From the NCBI RefSeq assembly GCF_027596085.1, contig NC_072456.1:24519218-24583217 (forward strand): a stretch of 64,000 nt of DNA. The letters are read 5' to 3'. This DNA is from Anoplopoma fimbria (taxonomy: Eukaryota; Chordata; Actinopteri; Perciformes; Anoplopomatidae). Below the pieces are notes generated by a model. It was not told the origin of the DNA. It searched no databases and was given only the letters and a program-made list of their open reading frames with translations. This document shows positions 11,660-31,514 of the stretch, piece after piece. Numbering within the stretch: position 1 is the stretch's first letter; each line of letters opens with the position of its first letter. The position numbers were made by a program, and so were the translations under genes.

Positions 11660-13253
11660 ACAGTACCAGTCAAAAGTTTGGACACACCTTCTCATTCAAT
11701 GGTTTTTTCTTTATTTTTATTTTTTTCTACATTGTAGATTAATATTGAAGACATCCAAACTATGAAGGAACACATATGGAATTAAGATCATAAGATAAGA
11801 TCATAAGATAATCCTTTATTAGTCCCGCAGCGGGGACATTTACTAAATTTAGTGCAAACAAGAGACATAGTAGAATGATTAAATAATATAAGGGGAATAC
11901 ATTTACAGGATTACAGCAGCATAGATTTAGTGCAAACAAGGTACATAGTAGATAAAAGAAAACAGGTATTTTAAATACAGTACTAGTCAAAAGTTTGGAC
12001 ACACCTTCTCATTCAATAGTTTTTCTTTATTTTTATTACATTGTAGATTAATATTGAAGACATCAAACTATGAAGGAACACATATGGAATTATGTGGTAA
12101 ACAAACAAATGCTCAACAAACCAGAATATGTTTTATATTTTACATTCTTCAAAGTAGTTGAATGAGGAATCTAAAATATAAAACACATGTTTCACATGTT
12201 AAATTGTTTTTTTAAATGATTTACAGCACCAGTCAAAAGTTTGGACACACCTTCTCATTCAACTGCTTTGAAGAATGTTTATGGTTTTGGTTGTGGTATT
12301 TCTTTTAAACACATTAAATCCATACTCTACTTATATGTATCTTTATTATCTGCAGTACGCCTTTATGACTTCCTGACAACCTCAGAGAGGAAAGACAAGT
12401 CTTATTGGGCTATATGTATTGACAGAAGAATAAATGCAATAACCTCCCAAAATACTATTTTATTTCATGAAATCCAGTGAATAAAACACTTGTTAACTGT
12501 GATCAATTCCTATTTACTGAATTCTGTATAAATCAATTCTACATACAGTACCAGTCAAAAGTTTGGACACACCTTCTCATTCAACTACTTTGAAGAATGT
12601 AAAATATAAAACATATTCTGGTTTGTTGAGCATTTGTTTGTTTACCACATAATTCCATATGTGTTCCTTCATAGTTTGGATGTCTTCAATATTAATCTAC
12701 AATGTAGAAAAAAATAAAGAAAAACTATTGAATGAGAAGGTGTGTCCAAACTTTTGACTGGTACTGTATGTTATAGTGCAAACAAGAGACATAGTAAAAG
12801 GAAAACAAGATAAAAAAAAAACAAGTATTATAAATAAGCAATAAAAACAGTAAAGAATCCACAATAACTGAAGTTTTATATATACAGACAGAAAACCATT
12901 ATAACTATAATTGTAGGCTATGATTGAAAATGTGTGGTGTTTATTTTGCATTTAGTAATTTATTTGATGTCACACAAAAAAACGTTATGTTCACATGTTA
13001 AATAGTTTTTTTAAATGATATACAGTACCAGTCTAAAGTCTGGACACACCTTCTCATTCAACTACTTTGAAGAATGTAAAATATAAAACATATTCTGGTT
13101 TGTTGAGCATTTGTTTGTTTACCACATAATTCCATATGTGTTCCTTCATAGTTTGGATGTCTTCAATATTAATCTACAATGTAGAAAAAAATAAAAATAA
13201 AGAAAAACCATTGAATGAGAAGGTGTGTCCAAACTTTTGTCTGGTACTGTGGT
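11660..13253. mobile_element. Nested cluster of Tc1/mariner-like mini-elements, right arm
   Basis: Copies of 'cagtaccagtcaaaagtttg' and its reverse delimit units at about 11660-11785 (cut), 11978-12170, 12228-12300, 12546-12769 and 13022-13252. TA flanks several ends. There is no transposase frame. The order matches the left arm from about 12100 onward but differs at 11785-12060. Confidence 0.75.
11787..11977 (+). mobile_element. 5'-truncated LINE 3' end, reverse orientation, unique to the right arm
   Basis: It contains 'aagataatcctttattagt' followed by 'cccgcagcggggacattta', 'ttacagcagcatagatttag' and 'tgcaaacaag'. This is the reverse complement of the LINE 3' end at about 45040-45120. It interrupts the mini-element array at a point where the left arm has different sequence. 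Confidence 0.55.
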
Positions 13254-13598
13254 TTTGTATTTGACCTTTAAAGACTTTTGTCAGTGGCAAAACAAACATC
13301 CCAAAATGTTGCCTGTAAGCCGAGGCCTGGTCCTGTTCAGGTGGTCTCTTGTCAGTTTGGCTCTGGAAGCGGGATCCTCTCTCTGGCCAGCAAAAACAAA
13401 ACGGTTCCTCTGCTCCGACTAAAGGAGCCAAAGTCTCTCCAAGGTCTCTTCATTTGTTATTGTCACAGCAGCTCATTTTAGATAATTCGTTTGTGGGCAC
13501 CTGATCAACTTAGTCCCCAGAGATGGAGGGGCCACTAAAGGCTCTCCCCCTTTAGTTTGTAGATATGTATTTACACCCCCGTTTTTTAACGTCGCACT

Positions 13599-13599
<1 letters not shown>

Positions 13600-13635
<36 letters not shown>

Positions 13636-13650
13636 GCACACACACACACT
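13600..13650 (+). repeat. (AC)n microsatellite
   Basis: AC tract with a GACGC interruption. The left-arm counterpart (6607-6640) is shorter and uninterrupted. Confidence 0.9.
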
Positions 13651-13998
13651 GGGACTCCAGTTCTAATGGTTTGACCTCAGAGACAGAGCAATCTGATGTT
13701 TTCAGTCCGCCCTTCACGCCTCAATAATGTGTCTCGATTCAGTACACTTGTGTTATTTTGAAGCAGCCACCTTAGCCTTCGGTTTCTTAAACAGGAGGAT
13801 GATGCTTTACTGGTAATTGTTAATTTGAGCTCGGTCCTATAAGAAGGTGAACTGGTCTCGAACATCCCATTGATGTGTGCGCTGAGCCGTGTTGCCTCTC
13901 AGGGCCCTGAAGGCAGAGATAATGCTGAGAGGATGATTGTGTCCTTTTTACCTGTTTTTTACTTCTTTTCCTGGCTAGCCTCTCCTATTTGCACACTT

Positions 13999-14076
<78 letters not shown>
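13999..14076 (+). repeat. (AC)n microsatellite
   Basis: About 39 AC units, the mirror of 6175-6254. Confidence 0.95.
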
Positions 14077-14078
<2 letters not shown>

Positions 14079-14176
14079 CATGCGCCTTTCGTACGCTTTG
14101 GCCCCTTCAGTCCAGATGGTTAATGATGGTGCTCAAAAGCTGGACTCCTCTGCTCCCGTTAAGGACAGCGTGTTCG

Positions 14177-14269
<93 letters not shown>
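14177..14269 (+). repeat. (GT)n microsatellite
   Basis: About 46 GT units, the mirror of 5989-6072. Confidence 0.95.
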
Positions 14270-14272
<3 letters not shown>

Positions 14273-14439
14273 GTGACTCACTCCAGTCAAGTATGTGTGA
14301 GTCAGTGTGTGATCTGGAGGTAAGGGGGGGACCTAAGGTCGAGGCTTGTGGGAAACAGGAATGAGATTACTGTTCGGAGACGAGGAGCTTAAGAGGCCAC
14401 TTGAAGACAGCAGCTCCCCAAAGTTGTTATCCACCTTAA

Positions 14440-14443
<4 letters not shown>

Positions 14444-14495
<52 letters not shown>
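14444..14495 (+). repeat. (AC)n microsatellite
   Basis: About 25 AC units, the mirror of 5778-5821. Confidence 0.95.
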
Positions 14496-14496
<1 letters not shown>

Positions 14497-14662
14497 AAGT
14501 ACACTCAAGAACTGGAACACACGCACACACATTCACTGTACGCACTCTGCTCTGTTGTTCATCCCAGCAAAAAGCCCAGATACTTACACTGCAATTACAA
14601 ACATTTCTGCAAAAAGGAAAATGTTCTGAAGGTAAAAGGCTCCTTTGGTAGGCGCAATATTT

Positions 14663-14780
14663 GCTTACGGCCATACCACCCTTGAACACGCCCCGATCTC
14701 GTCTGATCTCGAAGCTACAGGGTCGGGCCTGGTCAGTACTTGGATGGGAGACCGCCTGGGAATACCAGGTGCTGTAAGCT
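14663..14780 (+). rRNA. 5S rRNA-like sequence, probably a variant or pseudogene
   Basis: It starts 'gcttacggccataccaccct' and ends 'gggaataccaggtgctgtaa', followed by CTTTTTT as a pol III-type stop. It is 118 nt against about 120 for vertebrate 5S. The 3' control elements are conserved (GTACTTGGATGGGAGACCGC). There is one extra T after 'accacc', one extra C in the 'gccccgatc' region, and the A-box region (14709-14724) reads 'gaagctacagggtcgg' where vertebrates have 'ggaagctaagcagggtcgg', so three bases are missing. A single copy is present, not a tandem array. It could be a dispersed 5S pseudogene or the head of a 5S-derived SINE. Confidence 0.85.
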
Positions 14781-14927
14781 TTTTTCACTCTCTTTACAAA
14801 AAGCAGATGGCGCTGCTGCTTTTTCAGTGGACACCGACAGGGTGGGAAGGAAATAGCTAGATCATGACTTGCCGGTATAGAAATGACAAAAATCCAGTTA
14901 AATGATGGCTTTCGTCATTCCTAAGCT

Positions 14928-15027
14928 NNNNNNNNNNNNNNNNNNNNNNNNNNNNNNNNNNNNNNNNNNNNNNNNNNNNNNNNNNNNNNNNNNNNNNNNN
15001 NNNNNNNNNNNNNNNNNNNNNNNNNNN
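14928..15027. other. Assembly gap (100 N)
   Basis: Exactly 100 N. The right side opens with 'ctctcacacactctctc', a CT tract. Confidence 0.98.
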
Positions 15028-15211
<184 letters not shown>

Positions 15212-15409
15212 GCACACACACTGCTGCAGCTCTGCGCGCACACACACGCACACAGGAGAGTGCGTGTGTGTGCGTGCTTTGCGTGCTTTGCGTTTGTGTG
15301 TTTGTGTTGTGCGTGAGTTGGCACTGGGTTGATTGAAATGGTGACGTCAGCAGGCGCCCAGAGAGTGAAGACCGGCCAGAGAAACTCAAAGTAATGAGAG
15401 GAGGACAGG

Positions 15410-15557
<148 letters not shown>

Positions 15558-15559
15558 CA

Positions 15560-17030
15560 CCCTCTATTTACCAGGCCGTCTTATCTCTTGTGGCCCAGTG
15601 TCTCCTCGTTCTGTCCCCCAGTGTCTTGTTGACAGCATGATGCATTCAAATTGGATTATTGGGTGTGCTCGTCTATTATTTCTTTTTATTTATTTATTTT
15701 TGGCATACTCAAATTTTTAATTTCGGAAGTCACACATTCAGCCGTTTTTCGCTGCCAGCGTCTCATTACTTTGTCATTCAATTCAACAAAAGCAGTTAAA
15801 GGTAGACTTTTGAATAGAATGACGGATTCCTTTAAGACTTATTATGTTTGAATGCCAAGTGGCATCATAGTTGCCATACCAACCATAGATTTGTCTTGCC
15901 GTTATGTTCCTACCACTGTCAGGGATATGATTGAATCATGAATTATTAGGTTTAACTAAAGTCATCCGTACAGATATTTAAATATTCTATTAAATAGCAT
16001 AATTACTGATAATGAAAGATGCACTATAGATGCATTAAAAGAGTGTTTTTAACAAGGGTCAAACAGAGGTCATTGTAGCATCATTAGAGCGAATGAATGA
16101 AACGTTTTATCCTGTTTTTCAAGATGTTGTGAAATTCAGATTTAAAGGAAAAGCCTGACGTATTTATTTCATATCTTAGCAGAAACACAAGTTCTGCTAA
16201 GATAGTTCAATATTTAACGTTATATGTTGTTTATTTATTTGGTACTGAACGACAAAATTATGCTTTACAGAGAGTTATGATTATTTCTCCAGCTACATTT
16301 TCACTGTACAGATATGAAAGTGGTAGCTATTATTTCATCTAAATCTTGTCAAGAAAGTGAAATTCAAAAAATGTCACTATTCCAGGACTAGGTCCTCCTC
16401 TAAGTGGTTGAATATTCATGTTAGAAGGTTGTTGAAAGATTGTCGTGGCAGGAAATAATGAAAAGAAATTCTGTCACACAAAATGAAGTTTACTTTTTTT
16501 ACATTCAAATGAAACAATAAGTCTTAAATTGAGTTTGTCACAATGCATTGACAAGCAAACTGTGACGAGGGAACACAAGTGGACGCGACTTTGCTTCACA
16601 TTCAGGATTCACAAGCAGAAAAGGTTTATGACATAATAAACAAAACAATATGAGCCTATAATATGAACCCTAAAAACATTTTCCAACAAGACCTAAGGTC
16701 TTCTTTCAATTCCGCTATCCGATATAAATCGTTATGCAGAAAAACCTTGCACACTGAGTTTGATGAGTTTTATTATTTTATTTCTATATTACGTATATTT
16801 TCAAACCTTTATGTCTTTTGTTATCTTGCAGTTTTCACGGTGTCTGCTGTCAAAAGAGAGATGTAAAGTAAAACTTCAAAAGATATCAGCAGAACGGGAG
16901 GTTTCCGCCTGGCTTAATTATAATCTAAAGGGGGGAATTATATTTAAAAAATCACCCTCCGTACAGTTGTCATGAGCGGGGATGTTAGCTATACCAAAAC
17001 AGTTTTTCATACCTGGCTGTAAACATGTTT
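15560..17030. other. No gene seen
   Basis: AT-rich sequence without recognisable coding exons, RNA genes or element ends. Confidence 0.5.
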
Positions 17031-17044
17031 ATTTCTGCTGTGAA

Positions 17045-17190
17045 GTTGGTCATTTTAACATAGAGTTCAATGGGGATTGACTTGCTTTTGGAGCCTCAAG
17101 TGGTCATTTGAAGAACTGCAGTGCCAGTTTCCGTCACTTCCACATTGGCTTCATTTTCAGAACCTGAGGTTTGCGGCTTGGTTAGCATGC
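17045..17190 (+). repeat. Dispersed teleost repeat fragment
   Basis: The words 'gagcctcaagtggtcatttg', 'gaactgcagtgcc' and 'cacttccacattggcttcat' are typical of a common percomorph interspersed repeat, the same kind as the element at 5130-5600. Ends are approximate. Confidence 0.45.
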
Positions 17191-17707
17191 TAACGTTTGG
17201 TAATAACCCCAAAACAGTGCACCTGTGGCTGATGTGAATATCATTATTATTCCAGATGACCTGATGATGGCGCTAGTGCAAAAGCCAGGGGGATCACTTA
17301 CCAATCATCCTACAAGGGGACATGAAGGTCTGCACCAAAATGAATAGCAACCCATATAATCAAGATTGAATTGTCCCGACAGCTACATCAGCAGACAGAG
17401 CGAATGGATAATATGTCACCGCTTTGACACTGACGGCCCTTTTAGTGCCGCTCTTCATATCACATCTATCTGCACCATTACTGAAGGAGAGCTCTGCTGA
17501 GTGCAGAGCAGCCTGGAGGGGAGAATGAACACCGTTTGATCAGCGTGGCTCACCGTCGGCTCCGTCTGCTCCCTCTGTGGCGGGCCCCGCTGTCTAAATG
17601 GCCCCGCCGGATCGTGTTCGCAGATAGATCAGAATCATTAATGTGACTTTCCTCTCTGACTCCTCCGAGCGGTGTCGGCTTCCAGAGGTGCATGTTGTAT
17701 GTATACC

Positions 17708-17709
<2 letters not shown>

Positions 17710-17761
<52 letters not shown>
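17710..17761 (+). repeat. (GT)n microsatellite
   Basis: About 26 GT units. Confidence 0.95.
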
Positions 17762-17765
<4 letters not shown>

Positions 17766-17799
17766 AGGCTATACAGTAGTGTGTGTGTCACAGTTACAT

Positions 17800-18085
17800 G
17801 CTGTTTGGAGGCCTTGTGTTTGTACGGCTGTGTGTGTGTTCTACTTGTTACTTTGTGAGTGTGTGTGCATGAGTGGGCCTCGTCTTTACTTTTTAATAAG
17901 GTTGTAAACAGTGTCGTCTGTCAACTGCCAGACAGCCGGTCTGACCTCCGACCTCCTCATCAGAGGTGTCTCACCTTTGCTTCTCACCCTTTACGTCCCA
18001 TCTTTTAGCTTCTTTTTTTAGATTCATCCCTGGACTAAATAATGACAAGTTCAAATATTTCTCTATTTCTACTTCCTCCATGTGT

Positions 18086-18127
<42 letters not shown>

Positions 18128-20700
18128 GTGGTTCAGTACGGTCGTAACTCTTCCCACATCCTGCTCCACTATCCAGTACATAACCACCTCCATCATTCTA
18201 ATGTAACTGAACCAAGGGGACCTCAATCAGTCACCCTGGCTACCTCTATTCTGGATGGTGAGTTTGTGTGTCTGTGTGTGCGTGCTCTATGGATGGAGAA
18301 GATGAAACATAAAAACATAGTGTCTGAATTTTAGAATTAATTTTATTTGTGGCCTATAATTCCTCAGTAAAGAAATGAAAACTGATCTGAAATTGGTTGA
18401 ATATGGGATATAGTTTATTTTGTGAAGTATGCATGGAGAATTTTTGTGTGTTCGCCTCACTTTGTCTACTTTCCGACTTTCCTAACCCGTCTGTGGCTCA
18501 CAGCTTTAAGCCAAAGCATTCCCACTGAACTACAGACGTACCTCTTTAAAGGCACTACAAGGAACTTTCATGTTGTGTTGATTCTAGCGGCCCCTGTGGA
18601 CAAAAGTGGTAGTGTTTCCATGGGCATCACCACTTTGTGTCTCAAAGATCTGCAGCTGCCAGACTCCCTTAAGAAAACCTCTCATTTTACTGCAGCATAT
18701 ATATATATATATATATATAAGTTTTACACAGGACACAAACCGCAGCTTCCTGGATAAATGTTTCGTGTTTGTTTGACCCATCCACCTCCACCCCAAACTC
18801 CCCTGTGTGGACTACCCCACTCTTTTTACTACGTCAGTTTCTCTGACCGTCTAACAATGACCTGCTAGAAATAGGCGATGGACTGATTCTTTCTCATATC
18901 TGACTATTACTTATTCAGTCTCTCTTTCAAACTGGGTTCCAGCTAATTTGCAACGATGTTTAGGTGCCGCTTCGACGGAGATGGACAGAATTTGTGGCTG
19001 AAATGACAAAGAAAGCATATGTAAAGGGGCGGAAATGAGTGCGTCCACTCGGGTGTTACATTTCCATCACTGACGCTCAGAGACCATAAATACTGCAGAG
19101 GCATTGTCTCGAGAAAGAAAGCCGAAGGTAAACTTTCCCACAAAAGACAAAAGCCAGGTCGATTTTTTTGTCTAATGAGAAAGGTCCCAAAATGAAACTT
19201 AGTTTGTAGGTTCAAATTATTGTTGGTTTTGGTCTTTTAATGAGATTTGTTGGCAGAAAGAAAACTTGTTTCTGCACCTCAGTGGAGTTAATCTGCTCAC
19301 ATAATAACCCCCACTAGTCCTGCATCCTCACAGACACTCACAAACAAATTTGCATCACCTCAAATACACATTTTCTCCCGTATTCTTTATCTTCCGTCAC
19401 TAATCCTCCCACTACAAACACGTACACACGCAAACAAGAACAAACGTGGCAGTGTTGTTTTTTCTTCCACGGTTTCATAAGTAAATTAGCTCCAAACACA
19501 AGTTTAAAAACAGCTTCGCCCTCAGGGATGTTTCTCTTTTATTTATCATAGGTGACTGAGCAATAATGTTCATGAACTACTTGTGCTATTATTACAGTAT
19601 ATCTGTGTGAGAAAACGTCAGACACAGAAGCCGAACACACTGTAACATGCCCGGAGCAGAGGACGCCGCCGTCTCGCTCATGACGGACAGCTCCAGTAAC
19701 AGGACGCCACTCACTCCCTCTGACTCATGCCCGGCCTCGTGCCCCATCACCAGGCCCAAACTCAGCCCCGGGCTTTGATGAGTGGCTGTCATACAACCCA
19801 TTTGTTGTAAAAAAAGAAAAAAAAAAGGATATTTGGGTGCGTTTCGTGTCTTTTTGGACTATAAGTGGTCTGACACTGTGAGCTGATGATGAAGGAATCT
19901 GCCCCCATAGTGAGATGACATGACATGACATGATTGATGAGCAAAGGGAGCAGAGGAGCGACAGGACAAAACAAACCTTAAATCCACCCTCTGATACAAG
20001 GCTGACCCCTGCAGGATAGGAGGGGAAAGGCTGTGTGGTTTAATGGGCCCAAAGTCCCCCTTAAAGCCTTAAATCAACCTAATAAATGACTGCAAAGGTT
20101 GAAATAGCATAAAAACAAATGAGACAAAACTTTGTGGTCGACATATGAAGTTACTTTTATGACACCAAAGCATGTTATGCACAATTGAGGGTTTATATTT
20201 TACATTTTAACTCCTTCCAGTCTTTTTTCTTTACGAGACAGGAGGTAATTAACAAATCTATTTATGTTTTTTTGGTCAAAACAGCTTCATAAAAGTGAAA
20301 TTTAAAGAAATGGTTGTTGATTTGCTTGCGTTCCTCTGCTTTCATGTGTTTTTATGGACCATTTTCAATCTTTAATGTTAATGTTTCTGTGTGAATTTAA
20401 GATGCAGGGCCGAGCTCATGTGCCGTCCTCTTTGTTTATCCTTTTTTTTATGTGTTACGCCTTCGGGCTTCACCCTGGTAGCCCTTTGTTTTAACGTCAC
20501 AAAGCGATGAATTGTGGGTAATTCCCTCAAGCAAAGTCTGCAGAAAATGTCTTGATGTAAGCACAGCCCAAAACACAAATGGACTTTTCCATTCTAGTAA
20601 ATCTTCCCAGTCAAAGCCAGAAGATGATGAGGACAAACTCACTAAAAACACACTGCACAAAACAACCCCTTCTCCTTTTGTTATGATGATTAATGGCAGC
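17800..20700. other. No gene seen
   Basis: It holds a (CT)n run at 18089-18126, an (AT)n run at 18697-18719 and a fragment of a mini-element head at 18546-18570 (taaaggcactacaaggaact). No supported exon. Confidence 0.5.
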
Positions 20701-20705
20701 AATGT

Positions 20706-20707
<2 letters not shown>

Positions 20708-20772
<65 letters not shown>
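20708..20772 (+). repeat. (GT)n microsatellite
   Basis: About 32 GT units. Confidence 0.95.
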
Positions 20773-20776
<4 letters not shown>

Positions 20777-21979
20777 ACTCAGAGTCCACTGCTGTGATGT
20801 TTGTGCCAAACCCGTGTGTCTTGTGATCGGGGACGGACTGTACGTCACTGACCATCAGGCTCAGTGTCTGTCACTCAGACGTCACCCTCCATCAGATCTC
20901 CATCAGATCTCCATCTCAAGACACGTACATGTGAGTGGAGGAATACGCATGCACGCCAGACATCAACTCTAAGCAGCCTGTTGGCCTCCAAAGACGAACC
21001 TGAGGGATCAATCACCAGCTGACATTTCACTTCGCTGCAACAGAATCTGCAGTCTTAAACCTGAGTGATCTTCCTTTACCTCTCCAGTGACCTCACCGCT
21101 TCTCTCGCTGTCTCTTTATTTCCGTTTGATCCGAGCACGCTGTCAAACCTACGTCAGCAAAAAGACGTGATTGGTGTGTTTCTCTACTCGGTTATGGTTT
21201 TAGTTTCAGCTCCACTTAACCCTGCTCGGCCTCCTGATCCGACACCCTGCAGCACATGGACACCTACGCTCTGCACTTGAATGGATGAATTTACATCTCG
21301 GTTACAAATGAATATGATTCACAGCCCAGAGTCACCGGCATCCATGTCAATTAGGACGAATAAACAAAGCCAGACGGCACTAAAATGAGCTCACTGTGGC
21401 AGAAGGGAAGTCATCTGATTGATATGAATTTAATCTGACGTGACTATCTATCTATCTATAACAATAACAATATTTATATTACAATGTCTGGACCCACATG
21501 CACGTTGGATGTGCCTCATCTTTTTTTGGCAGTGTCATTATTCTAAAAAGTTATGGGAAAATGTTTTGTACAAAGATTTCATACTATACTATGAAAATGT
21601 TATATTTGGATTGTTTAAATATGACAAAAAAATGAGGAAAGGGTGCATATCATAAATCTATAAATTATTCTTGCCAAATTTTATATACATAAATGTAAAT
21701 TTAGGCCTATTTTTTGTGTTTTTTTTACAAAGAGTTTGAATTATATTTAAAAAACAATAAATGCTGTAACAACAAAAATGCTATAAAAATAATAATGGCA
21801 TGCATTCCCTTTGATATATGTTTGTAATTATACAATCAGGATTTGTCCCCTTTTTCCTTTTTTATTATATTATTTATTTATTTATGTTTTTCTATTATAA
21901 TTTTGTATTCTTTTGTTTCTGTCTTTCTTTTTCTCCCCCTGGCATGTAAGTTTGAATATATGCATTTTGCAGTATATGA

Positions 21980-21982
<3 letters not shown>

Positions 21983-22069
<87 letters not shown>
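21983..22069 (+). repeat. (AC)n microsatellite
   Basis: About 43 AC units after 'gagcgcg'. Confidence 0.95.
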
Positions 22070-22071
<2 letters not shown>

Positions 22072-22246
22072 CTCTCTCTGCTCAGACTGTTGTGTCATCA
22101 GAGCCATGGTCTGACTGTGTAATTGCATAACCTGTACAGACCCTCTCAATAATGCATGGTCAGACTAGACGTGGGCAGCGTGACGGAAAACCTTACCTCA
22201 ACTCTGTTCGGGCCAAAGACTGGACACTCCAGAGACAGGACAGATG

Positions 22247-22316
<70 letters not shown>
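22247..22316 (+). repeat. (GT)n microsatellite
   Basis: About 35 GT units. Confidence 0.95.
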
Positions 22317-22319
<3 letters not shown>

Positions 22320-22559
22320 CAGAGAGGAAGTAAAAACAAACTTTCAGAATTACAGACATTTTCACTTTGAGTCTTGCTGAGTGAAATAGTGACTGGTATC
22401 AGGTAGTGCCACAAAAAAAAATCCTGATACCAAAATCAGTTCATCATTTCAGGCGTGAATGATAAAATGACAGAATATCAATATGTTTTAGCTCTCTGCA
22501 TGGATGGATTATTGATCAGGTCTAACAGGAGCAGGCCCAGGGGCCTCATAGTCTTCACC

Positions 22560-23640
22560 TACAAAATGTAACTCAAACAGGAAGAGACTCAAAATGACCA
22601 AATAAAAAAATAAAATGACTACATGAAGACAATAAGGAGACACAAAACAACCACAAAGAGACTCAAAATTACTACAAATAGACAACAAAACTACACACAA
22701 ACAAAAACTACTAGGACACCAAGACAGTTTTTATATGCAAAACAGCTGCAAAGACATACAAAGAGACCTAAAACAACTATGAAAAAGGGGTAAAAAAAAC
22801 TACAAAGAGACACTATATGACTACAAAGAGACACAGCGCAATCACAAAGAGACACAAAAAGACTACATAGACCAAAACAACTACAAGGAGGTGCAAAAGA
22901 GCCACAATGAGACTCAACGAGACCACAAAGATGAAAACAATAGCTATAAAAGGGGGCAAAACAACCACAGTGAGATACAAAATTACTATAAAAGAGACAA
23001 ATAAACAACTAAAAGATGCAAAACCACTTCAATGAGGTGCAAAATAACCACAACTATGAAAAAGGGGTAAACAACTGCAAAGAGACAATAAATGACTACA
23101 AAGAGACTCAAAGTGACTACAAGAGACACAAACGACTAAAAATAGACAAAAAAGACTATAAAAGAGGTGCAAAAGGAGTGCAATGAGACTCAGCGAGACA
23201 ACAAAGAGACAAAACAATTAAAAGATGCAAAATTGCTGCAATGAGGTGCAAAATAACCACACAAAAACTCACAACAACTATGAAAAAGGGGTAAAACAAC
23301 TACAAAGCATCTGCTAAATGACTGTAATGTAATGTAATGTACAAAGAGACAATGAATGACTACAAAGAGACTCAAAGTGACTACAAGAGACACAAACGAC
23401 TAAAAATAGGCAAAAAAGACTATAAAAGAGGTGCAAAAGGAGTGCAATGAGACTCAGCGAGGCAACAAAGAGACAAAACAATTAAAATATGCAAAATTGC
23501 TGCAATGAATTGTAAAATGACTCCAAAAACTCTTGCAACAGCGATGAAAAAGGGGCAAGACAACCACGCACATGCACAAAACAACCACAAAGAGACACAA
23601 AATGACTACAAAGAGCCATAAAAAAACAATAATATCTATA
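22560..23640 (+). repeat. Degenerate purine-rich minisatellite ('actacaaagagacacaaaa')
   Basis: About 1.1 kb of variants of a unit of about 20 bp, with alternating phrases such as 'caaaacaactacaaagagac' and 'aaaatgactacaaagagac'. A segment of about 240 bp is itself duplicated: 23040-23260 resembles 23280-23520. A fragment at 23307-23340 ('catctgctaaatgactgtaa') belongs to the dispersed element seen at 25019. The long Cys/Phe/Ser frames on the minus strand are this repeat translated. Confidence 0.85.
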
Positions 23641-23853
23641 ATAGCTTTTATTTATAGCAGAGCTGGAGGGGCCCTTTGTGTGTCTGTGTCCAGGGGCCCT
23701 TTGTGTCACTGTGCACATGGCTCTCAGGTGTGTACAGCTTTATGAACATGCCTCCACAATGCGTCGCTGCTGATTTGACAGTGAGGATCAGAAACTCCTC
23801 CTCTCACAGGAAGAAACACAAGCTTCCTGCATGATCTTCCTGCAAAGACAAAG

Positions 23854-30663
<6,810 letters not shown>

Positions 30664-30904
30664 ACTCTCCGTTGGTCTGCTGAACTCTCTCTCACACAGA
30701 CGATCACATAACATCGTGCCTGAGAGACGATTAACAGCCATCGATTTGGTGCGTGAGTCCACGCCGCTGTGTCGATACGTTAGTGGAGGTCAGCATGAGT
30801 GTTTGCTTTGTGACATTCAGGATCAGACTGACGGAGGGAGAAGAACAGCTTACACCACTGTGATTAAAAAACAAACAAAAAAAACATCCTGTTTGTCATT
30901 ATAA

Positions 30905-31335
30905 TGAGAAACTGATCTAAAAATAATGAGAAAGTTTTACATTATTTTGAGTAAAATTCTCATTATTTTGAGATACAGTCAAAATATTGAGAAAGTTTCC
31001 CATTATTTTCAGATACTATGTCATTATTTTGAGAGTTTCTCATTAATTGAGATACTAAGTCAAAACTTTTAGAATATTTCTTGTTATTTTTAGATACTAA
31101 GTCATAATATAAAGAAAGCTTCTCATTATTTTCAGATACCAAGTTAAACTATGAGAATGTTTCTCATTATATTAAAAAACTACGTTATTAGTTTGTGATA
31201 CTAGGTCAAAATATTAAGAAAGTTTCTCATTATCTTGAAAAACTATGTTATAAGTTTGAGATACAAAGTCAAAATATTGATATTTTCTCACTATTTTGAG
31301 ATTCAAATTCATTATTTTGAGAAATTCTCTGATTA
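30905..31335 (+). repeat. Degenerate minisatellite in the echdc2 3' region
   Basis: Units of about 38-42 bp built on 'agaaagtttctcattatttt', 'gagatactaagtcaaaatat'. About ten diverged units begin about 240 bp after the echdc2 stop and probably lie in its 3' UTR. Confidence 0.85.
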
Positions 31336-31447
31336 TATTAACAAACATGAGCTTCCATAGATTTTCATTTCATCAAAATGATGACAGAAAAAAGTTTCTT
31401 ACCATCGTTTCATTCACACATTCCAAACTTCTTCATCTCATTTTTGG

Positions 31448-31453
31448 AATAAA
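31448..31453 (+). terminator. Candidate polyadenylation signal for echdc2
   Basis: AATAAA on the plus strand, followed by an A-rich run. It is the clearest hexamer downstream of the stop codon, about 785 bp away. Position-based inference. Confidence 0.4.
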
Positions 31454-31507
31454 AAAAAAATACAAAAACAAACAAGCGTCGTCTCCAGTTTATGGGAATG
31501 TACATTC

Positions 31508-31513
31508 TTTATT
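31508..31513 (-). terminator. Candidate polyadenylation signal for zyg11
   Basis: AATAAA on the minus strand ('aaaataaagaatgta'). It would give zyg11 a 3' UTR of about 1.7 kb and place its end within tens of bases of the candidate echdc2 end. Confidence 0.4.
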
Positions 31514-31514
31514 T

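Noticed and set aside
14663..14780. Functional 5S rRNA gene in a tandem cluster
   Set aside because: Only one copy is present, there is no repeat of the spacer, and the A-box region is three bases short. I keep it as 5S-like.
22509..23718. Series of Cys/Phe/Ser-rich frames on the minus strand
   Set aside because: They are the translated reverse strand of the 20-bp purine-rich minisatellite, with repeated phrases that follow the repeat unit.
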